Below are positions 53,579 to 61,505 of a stretch of 64,000 bases of DNA, piece after piece (position 1 is the first letter of the stretch; each line of letters opens with the position of its first letter). The stretch comes from Elusimicrobiales bacterium (GTDB lineage: Bacteria > Elusimicrobiota > Elusimicrobia > Elusimicrobiales > UBA9959). A model generated the notes under the pieces. That model was not told where the DNA came from and made no database searches. It saw only the letters and a program-made list of their open reading frames with translations. Where the stretch lies: NCBI GenBank assembly GCA_028688015.1, contig JAQTZB010000005.1:197421-261420 (forward strand), read 5' to 3'. Both the position numbers and the translations under genes were made by a program.

Positions 53579-53824
53579 ATGCCCTCTAAACTGGAAGCCG
53601 CCCGCACCAAGATAGACGCCCTTGACCGGCGCATCGCCGCGCTGCTGGCGCGGCGCTTCGCGCTGGCCGTGCCGCTGCGCGCGCTGAAGAAGCGGGCGGC
53701 GGACCCGGCGCGGGAGCGGAGGGTGCTGGCCAACGCCGCCGCGGCGGCCGGCAGGCCCTACGCGGCCGCGGCGCGGGCCGTGTTCGCCGGCATCATCCGC
53801 CAGACGAAGGCGCTGCAGAAATGA
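53579..53824 (+). CDS. Small chorismate mutase (AroQ class)
   Basis: The 81-aa protein fits the helical chorismate mutase fold, which turns chorismate into prephenate: EAARTKIDALDRRIAALLARRFALAVPLRALKK-type first helix (Arg, Asp-Arg-Arg, then Lys), then ARERRVLANAAAAAG and a third helix ending FAGIIRQTKALQ. The segments ID.LD..I..LL..R and the late I.RQTKALQ are family hallmarks. It is short and lacks a fused partner, and its ATG at 53579 is chosen because translation then runs to a stop overlapping the DAHP synthase start (ATGA). At the head of the operon it may also form a regulated complex with DAHP synthase, as is known in other bacteria; that is inference. Confidence 0.8.
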   Translation: MPSKLEAARTKIDALDRRIAALLARRFALAVPLRALKKRAADPARERRVLANAAAAAGRPYAAAARAVFAGIIRQTKALQK

Positions 53825-54786
53825 AAATTTCGCTGGAAGAGAATATCCCCGCCGCCAGGGCGGCCGCGCTGGCCGCGGCCGTGACCAAACTGCTGCCGGG
53901 CACGAGAGTGCGCCGCGCCGGCTTCGCCCTTGAAGTCAGCGCCGGCAGGCCGCAGGCCTATGCCGAGGCCGTTCCCGCCCTGGAGAACCTGCCCGGCGTG
54001 GCGGGCGTCGCCCTGACCACGGGCGAGCTTTGCCCCCTGGCCTGCGCCAGGCCCAAAAAAGCTTTTTCCGCGCCGCTTCCTTTCAGCTCCGGCCCCGTCT
54101 TCATAGCCGGCCCCTGCGCCGTAGAAGACGAAGAGTCCTACCTCTCCAACGCCCTGGCGCTTAAGGCCTCCGGCGCGCACGCGCTGCGCGCGGCGCTGTT
54201 CAAGCCGCGCTCTTCGCCCTACGCTTTCCAGGGCCTCGGCTGGGCGGGGCTCCCCATCATCCGCAAGGCGCGGCGCCTCACCGGCCTGCCGCTGGTCACC
54301 GAGGCAACCGACACGCGCCAGGTGGCCCGCCTGGCCGCCGCCTGCGACATCCTGCAGGTCGGCGCGCGCAACATGCGCAATTACGAATTGCTAAAGGAGC
54401 TGGCCCGCTGCGGCCGGCCCGTGCTGCTCAAGCGCGGCCTGCGCGCCACGCTCACCGAGTGGCTGCTCTCGGCGGAATACCTGCTGGCGCACGGCATCAA
54501 GAAGCTGATCCTCTGCGAGCGGGGCGACTCGCTGCCCTCCTCCGGCCGGCCGCCCCTGGACCTGAAAACCCTGGCCGCCGCCAGGAAACTCACCGGCCTG
54601 CCGGTGCTGGCGGACCCGAGCCACGCCTCGCGCGACCGCGCGCTGGCCGCCGCGCTGGCCCGCAAAGCCCTGCGCGCCGGGGCCGACGGGCTGCTGATAG
54701 AGGCGAGCCTGGACCCGCTGGCCGCCCGCGTGGACGGCAGTCACACCGTTTCCATAGAAACTTTCCGCAAACTGACCGGCAAATAA
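53821..54786 (+). CDS. aroF: 3-Deoxy-7-phosphoheptulonate synthase, type I-beta
   Basis: The 321-aa enzyme condenses phosphoenolpyruvate with erythrose 4-phosphate, the entry step of the shikimate pathway. Residues 1-75 form the small ferredoxin-like regulatory domain of type I-beta enzymes. The barrel follows: FIAGPCAVEDEES (metal Cys), RAALFKPRSSPYAFQGLG, LVTEATDTRQV, LQVGARNMRNYELL, VLLKRGL and LADPSHASRDR (metal His). The usual RGGAFKPRTSPY is changed to RAALFKPRSSPY, a mild variation. It overlaps the chorismate mutase gene by four bases and aroE by one (TAATG), so expression is coupled. Feedback control by aromatic amino acids or prephenate through the N-terminal domain is likely but not proven. 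Confidence 0.93.
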   Translation: MKISLEENIPAARAAALAAAVTKLLPGTRVRRAGFALEVSAGRPQAYAEAVPALENLPGVAGVALTTGELCPLACARPKKAFSAPLPFSSGPVFIAGPCAVEDEESYLSNALALKASGAHALRAALFKPRSSPYAFQGLGWAGLPIIRKARRLTGLPLVTEATDTRQVARLAAACDILQVGARNMRNYELLKELARCGRPVLLKRGLRATLTEWLLSAEYLLAHGIKKLILCERGDSLPSSGRPPLDLKTLAAARKLTGLPVLADPSHASRDRALAAALARKALRAGADGLLIEASLDPLAARVDGSHTVSIETFRKLTGK

Positions 54787-55622
54787 TGAACAGGAAGCAG
54801 CTAAAGGCGGGCCTGATAGGCCACCCGGTTGCCAAGTCCCTTTCGGGGGACGTCTTCGCCGCCTTCGCGGCGCTGACCGGGGAAGAGATAAGCTACGAGC
54901 CCGTGGACTGCCCGCCGGCTGAACTGGCGCTGACGCTGCCCGCGCTGAGGGCGCGGGGTTGGGCAGGCTTCAACGTGACCATCCCGCATAAGAGCGCGGT
55001 CTGCGGCCTGCTCGCCCTGGCCGACCCCGCCGCCAAGGCCTGCGGCTCCGTGAACTGCGTGCGCTTCGGCAGGGCGGGGCTCGAGGGCCTCAACACCGAC
55101 GCGCGCGCGCTGCTGGCCGCCCTGGAAGAGGCGGGTTTCTCTCCGGCCGGCAAGAGCGCCGTCGTCTTCGGTTCCGGCGGGTCAGCCGCCTCTTCGGGCT
55201 GGGCGCTTGGGCGCTCCTCGGCCGCCGCCGTAACCTTCCACGCGCGCAACGCGGCCGCGGCGCAGGCCCTCTGCTCGCGCCTGGGAGAAACCTTCCCGAA
55301 AACCGTTTTTACGGCGGCGCCCTTTGAAAAGCCCGCGGGCGCCCCGGCCCTGGTGGTGAACGCCACGCCCCTGGGCATGTACGAGCCCGGCAGGCCGCCG
55401 TACGAACCGGCCGCGGGAGCGCTCTGCGCCGACCTGGCCTACGGCAGGGACGGCACGGAGTTCAGCCGCGCGGCCGAGGCCGCCGGCGCCGCCGTAGTCG
55501 ACGGGCTCTCGCTGCTGGTCTGGCAGGCCGCGCTGTCGCTTAAATACTGGACGGGCCTGCCCGGCGGCGATATAGTAAAATTCAAGCAGGAAGCCCTCGC
55601 GCTTCTGAAAAAGGGGTCCTGA
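54786..55622 (+). CDS. aroE: Shikimate dehydrogenase
   Basis: The 278-aa enzyme reduces 3-dehydroshikimate with NADPH. Present are the substrate site GHPVAKSLSGDVF (the usual HSLSP is altered), FNVTIPHKSAV with the catalytic Lys, SVNCV, GLNTDARALL with the catalytic Asp, the nucleotide-binding loop VVFGSGGSAASSGWAL, VVNATPLGMYE, DLAYGRDGTEF and VDGLSLLVWQAALS. The ATG at 54786 shares a base with the stop of the DAHP synthase gene. The Gly-rich loop GSGGSAASSG departs from the usual GAGGAARA but keeps the glycine spacing. The next gene, aroC, begins one base after the stop. Confidence 0.92.
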   Translation: MNRKQLKAGLIGHPVAKSLSGDVFAAFAALTGEEISYEPVDCPPAELALTLPALRARGWAGFNVTIPHKSAVCGLLALADPAAKACGSVNCVRFGRAGLEGLNTDARALLAALEEAGFSPAGKSAVVFGSGGSAASSGWALGRSSAAAVTFHARNAAAAQALCSRLGETFPKTVFTAAPFEKPAGAPALVVNATPLGMYEPGRPPYEPAAGALCADLAYGRDGTEFSRAAEAAGAAVVDGLSLLVWQAALSLKYWTGLPGGDIVKFKQEALALLKKGS

Positions 55623-55623
55623 C

Positions 55624-56643
55624 ATGCGCTACCTGACAGCCGGCGAATCGCACGGCGAATATTTGACCGCCATCCTGGAAGGCTTTCCCGCGGGCGTGAA
55701 GATCGCGCCCGCCTACATAGCGGCGCAGCTCAAGCGCCGCCGCTGCGCCCCGGGCCGCAGCGCCCGGCAGGCCAAAGAGACCGACGAGTTCGAGATCACG
55801 GCCGGCCTCAGCGGCGGCGTCACCACCGGCGCGCCCATAGCCTTGCGGCTGAAGAACGCCGGCCGCGACCTGCCGCCCCCGTCCAGCCTGCCGCGCCCCG
55901 GCCACGCCGACCTGCCCGGCATGCTCAAGTACGGCACGCTCAACGCCGTACTGGTGCGCGAGCGGGCCAGCGCCCGCGAGACCGCGGCGCGGGTGGCGCT
56001 GGGCTCCTTCGCCCTGCGGCTGCACGAGCTGCTCGGCATCAGCATTAATTCAAAAGTCATCTCCCTGGGCCAGCTGCCCTGCGTGACGGCCGCCTCGGCC
56101 GCGGCCGAGCTGCTCAAGGCGCGCCGCGCCGGCGATACCCTCGGCGGCATCTTCGAGGTGGAAGTTGAGGGCCTGCCGGCCGGCTTGGGCAGCTGCATGC
56201 ACTGGGACCGGCGGCTCGGCTCCCGCCTGGGCGCCGCCCTGCTGGGGATAAACGGCGTAAAAGGTTTCGAGATAGGAGGCGGCTTCGAAGCGCCGCTGCT
56301 GACCGGCCGCGAAGCCGCAGGCTGCGCCGAACTTTCCGGCGGTCTCGACGGCGGCATGACCAACGGCGGCGCGCTGACGCTGCGCTGCGCGGTAAAGCCC
56401 GTCCCCGGCCTGCCCGGCGGCGCGCTCTCCACCGACCTGAAGACTTTTAAAAAGAAACTTTGCGTCTCCAAGACCTCCGACACCACGGCCGTGTTCGCCG
56501 CAGCGGTGGTGGGCGAGCACGCGGCCGCCCTGGAGCTGGCCGGCGCGCTGCTGGAGAAGTTCGGCGGTGATTCGTTCCCCGAGATCGCGGGGCGGGTAAA
56601 AGAATGGCGGAAAAACACCGGGCAAATACTGCGCCGCCTGTAA
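55624..56643 (+). CDS. aroC: Chorismate synthase
   Basis: The 339-aa enzyme removes phosphate from 5-enolpyruvylshikimate 3-phosphate to give chorismate, using reduced FMN. Family signatures are TAGESHGEYLTAILEGFPAG at the N-terminus (GESHG), RRRCAPGRSARQAKETDEFE, TTGAPIALRLKN, RPGHADLPGMLKYG, ERASARETAARVA, GGLDGGMTNGG and DLKTF. It is slightly shorter than the common 360-390 residues. It overlaps aroK by 40 bases, which is long for this operon. Confidence 0.95.
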   Translation: MRYLTAGESHGEYLTAILEGFPAGVKIAPAYIAAQLKRRRCAPGRSARQAKETDEFEITAGLSGGVTTGAPIALRLKNAGRDLPPPSSLPRPGHADLPGMLKYGTLNAVLVRERASARETAARVALGSFALRLHELLGISINSKVISLGQLPCVTAASAAAELLKARRAGDTLGGIFEVEVEGLPAGLGSCMHWDRRLGSRLGAALLGINGVKGFEIGGGFEAPLLTGREAAGCAELSGGLDGGMTNGGALTLRCAVKPVPGLPGGALSTDLKTFKKKLCVSKTSDTTAVFAAAVVGEHAAALELAGALLEKFGGDSFPEIAGRVKEWRKNTGQILRRL

Positions 56644-57149
56644 GGAACGTCTTCCTCACGGGCTTCATGTGCGCCGGCAAGACGCTGGCGGGCCGCGCGC
56701 TGGCGCGCGCGCTGCGGCGCCCCTTCGCCGACACCGACGCGCTGCTGGCCGCGCGGCACGGCGCCCCCGCCGCCGTGCTGATAAAGCGCCGCGGGCTGGG
56801 CGCCTTCAGGCGCCTCGAGGCCGCGCTGGTGAAAGAACTGGCCGGCGGCTCCGGCAGGATCGTGGCGCTGGGCGGCGGCTTCTACCCCTCCGGAGCGCGC
56901 GCCGGGCTGCTGAAGAAAAGCGGCGTGACGGTTTTCCTGGCCTGTCCCTGGCCGGAGCTGGCGAAGCGGCTGAAGGCCGCGCGCGGGTCGAGGCCCCTGC
57001 TGGCCGGGCCCTGGGCGCTGGCCGGGCCGCGCGCGAAGAAACTTTACGCGGCCCGCCTGCCGTATTACCGTCTGGCGGACCTCACGGTAAATACGGCCGG
57101 GCTCACCCCGGCCCAGACGGCGGCGAAGATAAAAAGAACTATCCTATGA
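56604..57149 (+). CDS. aroK: Shikimate kinase
   Basis: The 181-aa enzyme phosphorylates shikimate with ATP. It has the Walker A motif GFMCAGKT, the shikimate-binding DTD (FADTDALLAARHG), the GGG loop (IVALGGGFYPSG), and the adenine/lid region with SRPLL. The ATG at 56604 lies inside aroC, but no ATG, GTG or TTG is available closer to the Walker motif, so this start is retained; the first 14 residues are extra. The stop overlaps the aroB start by ATGA. Confidence 0.9.
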   Translation: MAEKHRANTAPPVRNVFLTGFMCAGKTLAGRALARALRRPFADTDALLAARHGAPAAVLIKRRGLGAFRRLEAALVKELAGGSGRIVALGGGFYPSGARAGLLKKSGVTVFLACPWPELAKRLKAARGSRPLLAGPWALAGPRAKKLYAARLPYYRLADLTVNTAGLTPAQTAAKIKRTIL

Positions 57150-58234
57150 AAACCTTCTCCTTCAAACTCAACCATCACGGCACCATGAAAGCGGCCCTGG
57201 GACGCAGCCTGGAGAATATCCCGGCGGCTTTCCCGGCGCTGTTCGAAGCGGCGGACAAGGTCTGCATGGTCACAGGCTCCGACGCTCCGCCCTCACTGCG
57301 GGCCCGGGCGCTGGCGCTGTTCCCCGAGGGGCGCGCGCCGCACGAGTACTTCTGGCTCCCTCCTTCCGAGTCGGCCAAGACGCTGGAGCAGGCTGGCAGG
57401 CTGGCCTCTTTCCTGTTCGACCGGGGCTTCTCCCGCTCGTCGCTGCTCATCGCCGCCGGCGGCGGCGCCGTGACCGACCTGGCCGGCTTCGCGGCCTCCA
57501 TCTACATGCGCGGCATCAGCTGGATCAGCGTGCCCACCACCTTCCTGGCGCAGATAGACGCGGGCCTGGGCGGCAAGACGGCCGTGAACCTGGCCGGCGC
57601 CAAGAATATCGCGGGCACCTTCCACCAGCCCGCGCTCGCCGTCTGCGACACCGCCTTCCTGGACTCGCTGCCGCACGCCGAGCTGCGCTCCGGCGCGGGC
57701 GAGCTGGTTAAGTACGCGATGATAGGCCCCGCCGCGCTGGCCGCGGTGATAAAGAAGAATCTTTCCAAGACCCTCGCCGGCGACAAGTCGGCGCTGACCG
57801 CCTGCGTCAGCGCCTGCGCGGCCTACAAGCTCAAGCTGGTGGCTAAGGACGAGCGCGACGAGCGCGGCGTGCGCGAGGCGCTGAACTTCGGCCACACGGC
57901 CGGCCACGCCTTCGAGGCCCTGTCCGGCGGCAGGCTCCCCCACGGCGAGGCCGTGGCCAGAGGCATCCGCTTCGCGCTGATAGCCTCGCGGGAGACAGGC
58001 ATCCTCAAGCGCGACGAGTTCCAGCGGCTGGACGCCCTCATAGACGCCCTGCGCCTGAAGCCCGCGCGAGTGCGGCGGGACTTCCGCCGCTTCCTCTCGC
58101 TGGTGTCGCGCGACAAGAAGGCGCGCGGCGCTTCCAACCGGTTCGTGCTGATAGCCGGCCCGGGCCGCCTGGCCCCGGCCGAGGATCTGGACGCGCCGCT
58201 GCTGAAGCTGGCTTTCGAAGGAGCCCTTAAATGA
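57146..58234 (+). CDS. aroB: 3-Dehydroquinate synthase
   Basis: The 362-aa NAD- and zinc-dependent enzyme turns DAHP into 3-dehydroquinate. It shows AAGGGAVTDLAGFAASIYMRG (NAD loop), VPTTFLAQIDAGLGGKTAVN, AKNIAGTFHQP, ELRSGAGELVKYAMI with a metal Glu, ALNFGHTAGHAFEAL (metal His) and LPHGEAVARGI (metal His). The ATG at 57146 overlaps the aroK stop by four bases and gives the family's usual length; frames extending upstream read through aroK and are discarded. Its stop overlaps the aroQ start by ATGA. Confidence 0.95.
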   Translation: MKTFSFKLNHHGTMKAALGRSLENIPAAFPALFEAADKVCMVTGSDAPPSLRARALALFPEGRAPHEYFWLPPSESAKTLEQAGRLASFLFDRGFSRSSLLIAAGGGAVTDLAGFAASIYMRGISWISVPTTFLAQIDAGLGGKTAVNLAGAKNIAGTFHQPALAVCDTAFLDSLPHAELRSGAGELVKYAMIGPAALAAVIKKNLSKTLAGDKSALTACVSACAAYKLKLVAKDERDERGVREALNFGHTAGHAFEALSGGRLPHGEAVARGIRFALIASRETGILKRDEFQRLDALIDALRLKPARVRRDFRRFLSLVSRDKKARGASNRFVLIAGPGRLAPAEDLDAPLLKLAFEGALK

Positions 58235-58656
58235 ATATCCTGGTCGTCCACGGCCCCAACCTGCACCTGCTCGGCAGGCGCGACCCGGCGCTCTACGGCC
58301 AGGCCACGCTGCCCCAGCTCAACGCCGCGATCAAGAAGCACGCGGCTTCGCTCGGAGTAAAAGTGCGCGTCTTCCAGGCCAACGGCGAGGGGGAGATCAT
58401 AGACTGGCTCACCGCCAACGCTCCCTGGGCCGAAGCGCTGGTAATAAACCCGGGCGCCTACACGCATTACAGCTACGCCATCCGCGACGCCATAGAGGCG
58501 CTGGGCCTGCCCGCCGCGGAGGCGCACCTGACCGACATCGCCAAGCGCGAGCCGTTCCGCCGCGTGTCGGTGATAAAGCCGGTCTGCCTCAGGCAGTTCA
58601 AGGGCGAAGGCCCCGTCTCCTATTTTAAAGCCCTGTCTTTCCTGGCTAAAAAATGA
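58231..58656 (+). CDS. aroQ: 3-Dehydroquinate dehydratase, type II
   Basis: The 141-aa enzyme dehydrates 3-dehydroquinate to 3-dehydroshikimate by the type II (dodecameric) mechanism. Marks are VVHGPNLHLLGRRDPALYG with the catalytic Tyr and Arg, VFQANGEGEIIDWL, and INPGAYTHYSYAIRDAI with the catalytic His region. The usual ExHxSN region is AEAHLTDIAKREPFR, so Ser-Asn is replaced by Thr-Asp. It overlaps both neighbours by ATGA. Confidence 0.95.
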   Translation: MNILVVHGPNLHLLGRRDPALYGQATLPQLNAAIKKHAASLGVKVRVFQANGEGEIIDWLTANAPWAEALVINPGAYTHYSYAIRDAIEALGLPAAEAHLTDIAKREPFRRVSVIKPVCLRQFKGEGPVSYFKALSFLAKK

Positions 58657-59885
58657 AGTCCTACGCGCCGCCGCCGGATAAATCCATAACCGTCAGGGCG
58701 CTGCTGCTGACGGCCATCGCCGCCGGGCAGTCGCGCATAGAGAACCCGCTGGTCTGCGAGGACACCGAGGCGGCCAGCGCCTGCCTGGCCGCGCTGGGCG
58801 TAAAATTCTGCCGCGACGGAAACGCCCTTATAGTAGAGGGGCGGGGGCTGAAGGGCCTGCTGCGCCCTTCCGGCCCGCTATGCGCCGGGGAATCCGGCGC
58901 GCTGGCGCGCCTGCTGGCGGGCATCATGGCCGGCCAGGCTTTTCCCTCAGAAATAACCGGCTCGGGCTCGCTGCTGAAGCGGCCCATGGAGAAGACCGCC
59001 GCCGCGCTGCGCAAGATCGGCGCCGATATAAAAACCAGGAAAGGGCTCCTGCCTTTTATCATCAAGCCGGCGCTGTTGAAGGGCGGCAGGGTTACCGGGG
59101 TGGACAGCGCGCAGGTCAAATCGGCGTTGCTGCTGGCCGGCCTCTACGCCGCCGGCCCGGTACGGCTAAAAGAAAAATTCCCTACGCGCGACCATACCGA
59201 GCGCCTGCTGGCCCTGCTGGGCGCGCGGATAACAAAAGAAGGCGCGCGCTGCGGCGCGGAGCCCGGCCCTTTGACCGCCAGGCCTTTCGCCGTGCCGGGC
59301 GACATCTCCTCCGCAGCCCCCTTCATAGCGGCGGCCCTGCTGACCGGGGAGCCGCTGCGGATAATCTCCTGCGGCCTTAACCCGGCGCGCCTCGGCTTCG
59401 TCGCGGCGCTGAAAAAAATGGGCGCGCGGATCACGCTCAAAACGGTCGCGGCCTTCCCGGAGCCCTACGGCGAGCTGGAGATCCTCCCGTCCGCCCTCAA
59501 GGCCGGAAAGTTCAGCCCCGCCGGGATCCCCGCGCTGATAGACGAGGTTCCGCTGCTGGCCGTACTGGCCGGCGCGGCGCGCGGCACTACGGAGCTCAGG
59601 GGCGTGGAAGCGCTGCGCGGCAAGGAATCGGACCGCATCGAAAGCACGCTGACCCTGCTGGCCGCGCTCGGGGTGAAGGCCGTTTACAAGCGGGGCGCGC
59701 TGATCGTGACAGGCGCGAAAAAATTCTCAGCTAAAGCCCCCGTGGACGCTTTCGGGGACCACCGCATAGCTATGGCGGCCGCCGCGGCGCAAGCCGCCTG
59801 CCCCGGGCTGAAACTGACCGGCCGGGACTGCGTGGCCAAATCGTACCCCGGCTTCTGGAAGGATTTCAGGAAGGTCTTCAAGTGA
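58653..59885 (+). CDS. aroA: 5-Enolpyruvylshikimate-3-phosphate synthase
   Basis: The 410-aa enzyme adds the enolpyruvyl group of phosphoenolpyruvate to shikimate 3-phosphate. Motifs: PPPDKSITVRALLL at the N-terminus, CAGESGALARLLAG in place of the common GN(A/S)GT(A/T)xR, SLLKRPME, GVDSAQVKSALLLAGL, TRDHTERLL, PGDISSAAPFIAAALL, IDEVPLLAVLA with the catalytic Asp, LRGKESDRI and FGDHRIAMAAA. The GESGALAR loop carries Glu and Ala where Asn and Thr are usual, a change also met in some other phyla. It overlaps aroQ by ATGA and the following membrane-protein gene by GTGA. Confidence 0.94.
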   Translation: MKSYAPPPDKSITVRALLLTAIAAGQSRIENPLVCEDTEAASACLAALGVKFCRDGNALIVEGRGLKGLLRPSGPLCAGESGALARLLAGIMAGQAFPSEITGSGSLLKRPMEKTAAALRKIGADIKTRKGLLPFIIKPALLKGGRVTGVDSAQVKSALLLAGLYAAGPVRLKEKFPTRDHTERLLALLGARITKEGARCGAEPGPLTARPFAVPGDISSAAPFIAAALLTGEPLRIISCGLNPARLGFVAALKKMGARITLKTVAAFPEPYGELEILPSALKAGKFSPAGIPALIDEVPLLAVLAGAARGTTELRGVEALRGKESDRIESTLTLLAALGVKAVYKRGALIVTGAKKFSAKAPVDAFGDHRIAMAAAAAQAACPGLKLTGRDCVAKSYPGFWKDFRKVFK

Positions 59886-60310
59886 CGGAGAACGGACCGG
59901 CCGGGAACCGCGCTGGCCTGAACTTTTTCTACTACCTCGCGCCGCTCTGGTTCCTGGCCGAGACTTTTTTCTGGCCCAACTTCAGGGCCGGGGTCATCTT
60001 CGGCGGGAGCGCCGCCGGCGCCGGCGCGTTCTACGCCGCGGAATGGGGCCTGGGCTTCGCCCTCTGGCGCCGCCTGCGCTACGCCGAGGCGGCCGCCCTG
60101 GCCGAGAACGCGCTTTACCTGCTCTTCGCTTTCAAATACATCCTTTACGCGCCGCTGGACGCCGCGGCCGCGCTGGCCGCCGATACCGCCGTCACGGCCG
60201 ACTTCGCCGCCGCCTACCTAAGTTCCCTGCCCGGCATCCTCTTCTCGGTAACGCACGTGACGCTGCGCCTCAGAAGCGGCCTCCGCAACCTCGCGGGCGG
60301 ACTGAAATAA
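59882..60310 (+). CDS. Small membrane protein at the end of the shikimate operon
   Basis: The 142-aa protein starts at GTG 59882, overlapping the aroA stop (GTGA). It has about four hydrophobic segments: LNFFYYLAPLWFLAETFFW, AGVIFGGSAAGAGAFYAAEW, AAALAENALYLLFAFKYILY and the weaker region AAAYLSSLPGILFSVTHVTL. No family was recognised. The overlap puts it in the aro transcript, but that does not show an aromatic-metabolism role. Confidence 0.7.
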   Translation: MTENGPAGNRAGLNFFYYLAPLWFLAETFFWPNFRAGVIFGGSAAGAGAFYAAEWGLGFALWRRLRYAEAAALAENALYLLFAFKYILYAPLDAAAALAADTAVTADFAAAYLSSLPGILFSVTHVTLRLRSGLRNLAGGLK

Positions 60311-60312
60311 AA

Positions 60313-60336
60313 GACCCGGGCCGCCGGGCCCGGGTC
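60313..60336. terminator. Hairpin between convergent transcripts
   Basis: A strong stem GACCCGGGC / GCCCGGGTC lies directly after the last gene of the shikimate operon and before the end of the convergent minus-strand trio. There is no U-run on the plus side, so termination efficiency is uncertain. Confidence 0.6.
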
Positions 60337-60354
60337 AGCGCCGCGCAAGGCGAT

Positions 60355-60963
60355 TCAGCCTTTCTTTTTCTTCAGCAGGCCTTTAGCGTTGTCCTTCAGC
60401 CCCCCCAGGTACTTGCCCGGGTTCTTCTTGAACTTCTCCAGACTCAGCTCGTCGGAGAAATAATAAGTCCTGCCCTTCAGGTCAAGGGCCGGGGTAGTTT
60501 CGGCCACCGCGAATTTTTTTCCGGTCACCGGGCAGGAGGCCTGCCGGCCCACCTCCTCCGAGGCCACCTTGTGCGGGGCCGCCAGCGGCGCGCTCTTTTC
60601 CGCGGTGGCAGGAGCGGCGTAACCCTGCAGCACGCCCACCTTAGGCATCCGCTCCAGGATCTTGCCGTCCCGGTGTATGCTTTTGGGGGCCCGTTCGTGA
60701 ATGGCCTTGCTCAGGTCCTCGCCGGCGGCGTGCTGCTTCATATGCGTGCCGGTTTTCCAGTACTTGGACTTCGTCAGGTCGTAGACTACGCCGTCCACGG
60801 CCGCGTAGACCGGCTGGCCGTCCTGTCCGTTATACTTCTTAAGTTCCTCGGCGGTGAACACCTTGTTCTTCCAGGCGTCCGTCTCCGGGGCCGGGGCCTT
60901 TTCAGCGGCGCCGGCAGAACCGGAGAGCAGGACCATCAGTGCCAGAACGCAGATATTTTTCAT
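60355..60963 (-). CDS. Exported cytochrome-b5-like heme-binding plus YHS-domain protein
   Basis: The 202-aa protein has a signal peptide ending AGA. Residues ~35-115 match the single-domain predicted heme/steroid-binding proteins of the cytochrome b5 superfamily: FTAEELKKYNGQDG, VYAAVDGVVYDLTKSKYW, HAAGEDLSKAI with a possible heme His, and MPKVGVL. Residues ~140-190 match the YHS domain, a small metal-binding module: ASCPVTGKKFAV, GRTYYFSDELSLEKFKKNP. A Lys-rich tail ends the chain. Upstream AAGGAGA supports the ATG at 60963. It is 12 bases downstream of the DJ-1-like gene. The fusion suggests a periplasmic redox or metal-handling role, unproven. Confidence 0.85.
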   Translation of the reverse strand: MKNICVLALMVLLSGSAGAAEKAPAPETDAWKNKVFTAEELKKYNGQDGQPVYAAVDGVVYDLTKSKYWKTGTHMKQHAAGEDLSKAIHERAPKSIHRDGKILERMPKVGVLQGYAAPATAEKSAPLAAPHKVASEEVGRQASCPVTGKKFAVAETTPALDLKGRTYYFSDELSLEKFKKNPGKYLGGLKDNAKGLLKKKKG

Positions 60964-60975
60964 AGTGGTTTCTCC

Positions 60976-61485
60976 TTATTTCAAGGCCTCGGCGAGGGCC
61001 TGGCCGTATTTCCTGGCGGGAACGGGACCGCTGGCGGTTATCAGCTTACCGTCTATCTCCAGCTCGGCACCGGTATATTTGCCGCCGCCCTTCTCCACCT
61101 CGGCCGCGCCGTCGGGCCAGCAGGTCACGGTGCGCCCCTTCAGCAGGCCGGCGTGGGCCAGCACAACCGGCGAGATACAGATGGAGCCGATCAGCTTGCC
61201 CAGGGACGCCGCCTTACGGAACAGCTCGTGCACCTTCGGGGTGTCCAAGTGCTCCAGCGCGCCCGGCCCGCCCACCAGCCCCAGCGCGTCGTAGTCCGCC
61301 GGGTCTATCTCGTCTATTACTTTATCCACCTGGGCGGTCGCGCGGAACTTGCCCCGGGCCTCGCCTCTGGCGGTGGAGACCGTGGTCACTTTGTGACCGG
61401 CGGCCTCCAGCACTTTTTTGGGCTCCGTATATTCCTCGTCGCGGAACCCCTGGAAAGCGATGAAAAGCGCTATTTTTTTAGGCAT
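60976..61485 (-). CDS. DJ-1/PfpI family protein
   Basis: The 169-aa protein belongs to the DJ-1/PfpI superfamily (glyoxalase/deglycase or protease-like proteins). It begins MPKKIALFIAFQGFRDEEYTEP, with the conserved acidic residue, then VDKVIDEIDPADYDALGLVGGPG and the nucleophile elbow IGSICISPVVLAHAGLL with Cys, where A-x-C-H/G is common. A GGAGG ribosome site 5 bases before the ATG at 61485 fixes the start; longer frames upstream run through the DUF805 gene. No signal peptide, so it is cytoplasmic. It lies 20 bases after the DUF805 gene. Confidence 0.9.
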   Translation of the reverse strand: MPKKIALFIAFQGFRDEEYTEPKKVLEAAGHKVTTVSTARGEARGKFRATAQVDKVIDEIDPADYDALGLVGGPGALEHLDTPKVHELFRKAASLGKLIGSICISPVVLAHAGLLKGRTVTCWPDGAAEVEKGGGKYTGAELEIDGKLITASGPVPARKYGQALAEALK

Positions 61486-61505
61486 GTGTCCTCCGTTTAA
61501 AAAAG

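Noticed and set aside
60043..61500. A 485-codon plus-strand frame opposite the cytochrome-b5/YHS and DJ-1-like genes
   Set aside because: It is the complement of two well-supported genes with ribosome sites and family motifs.
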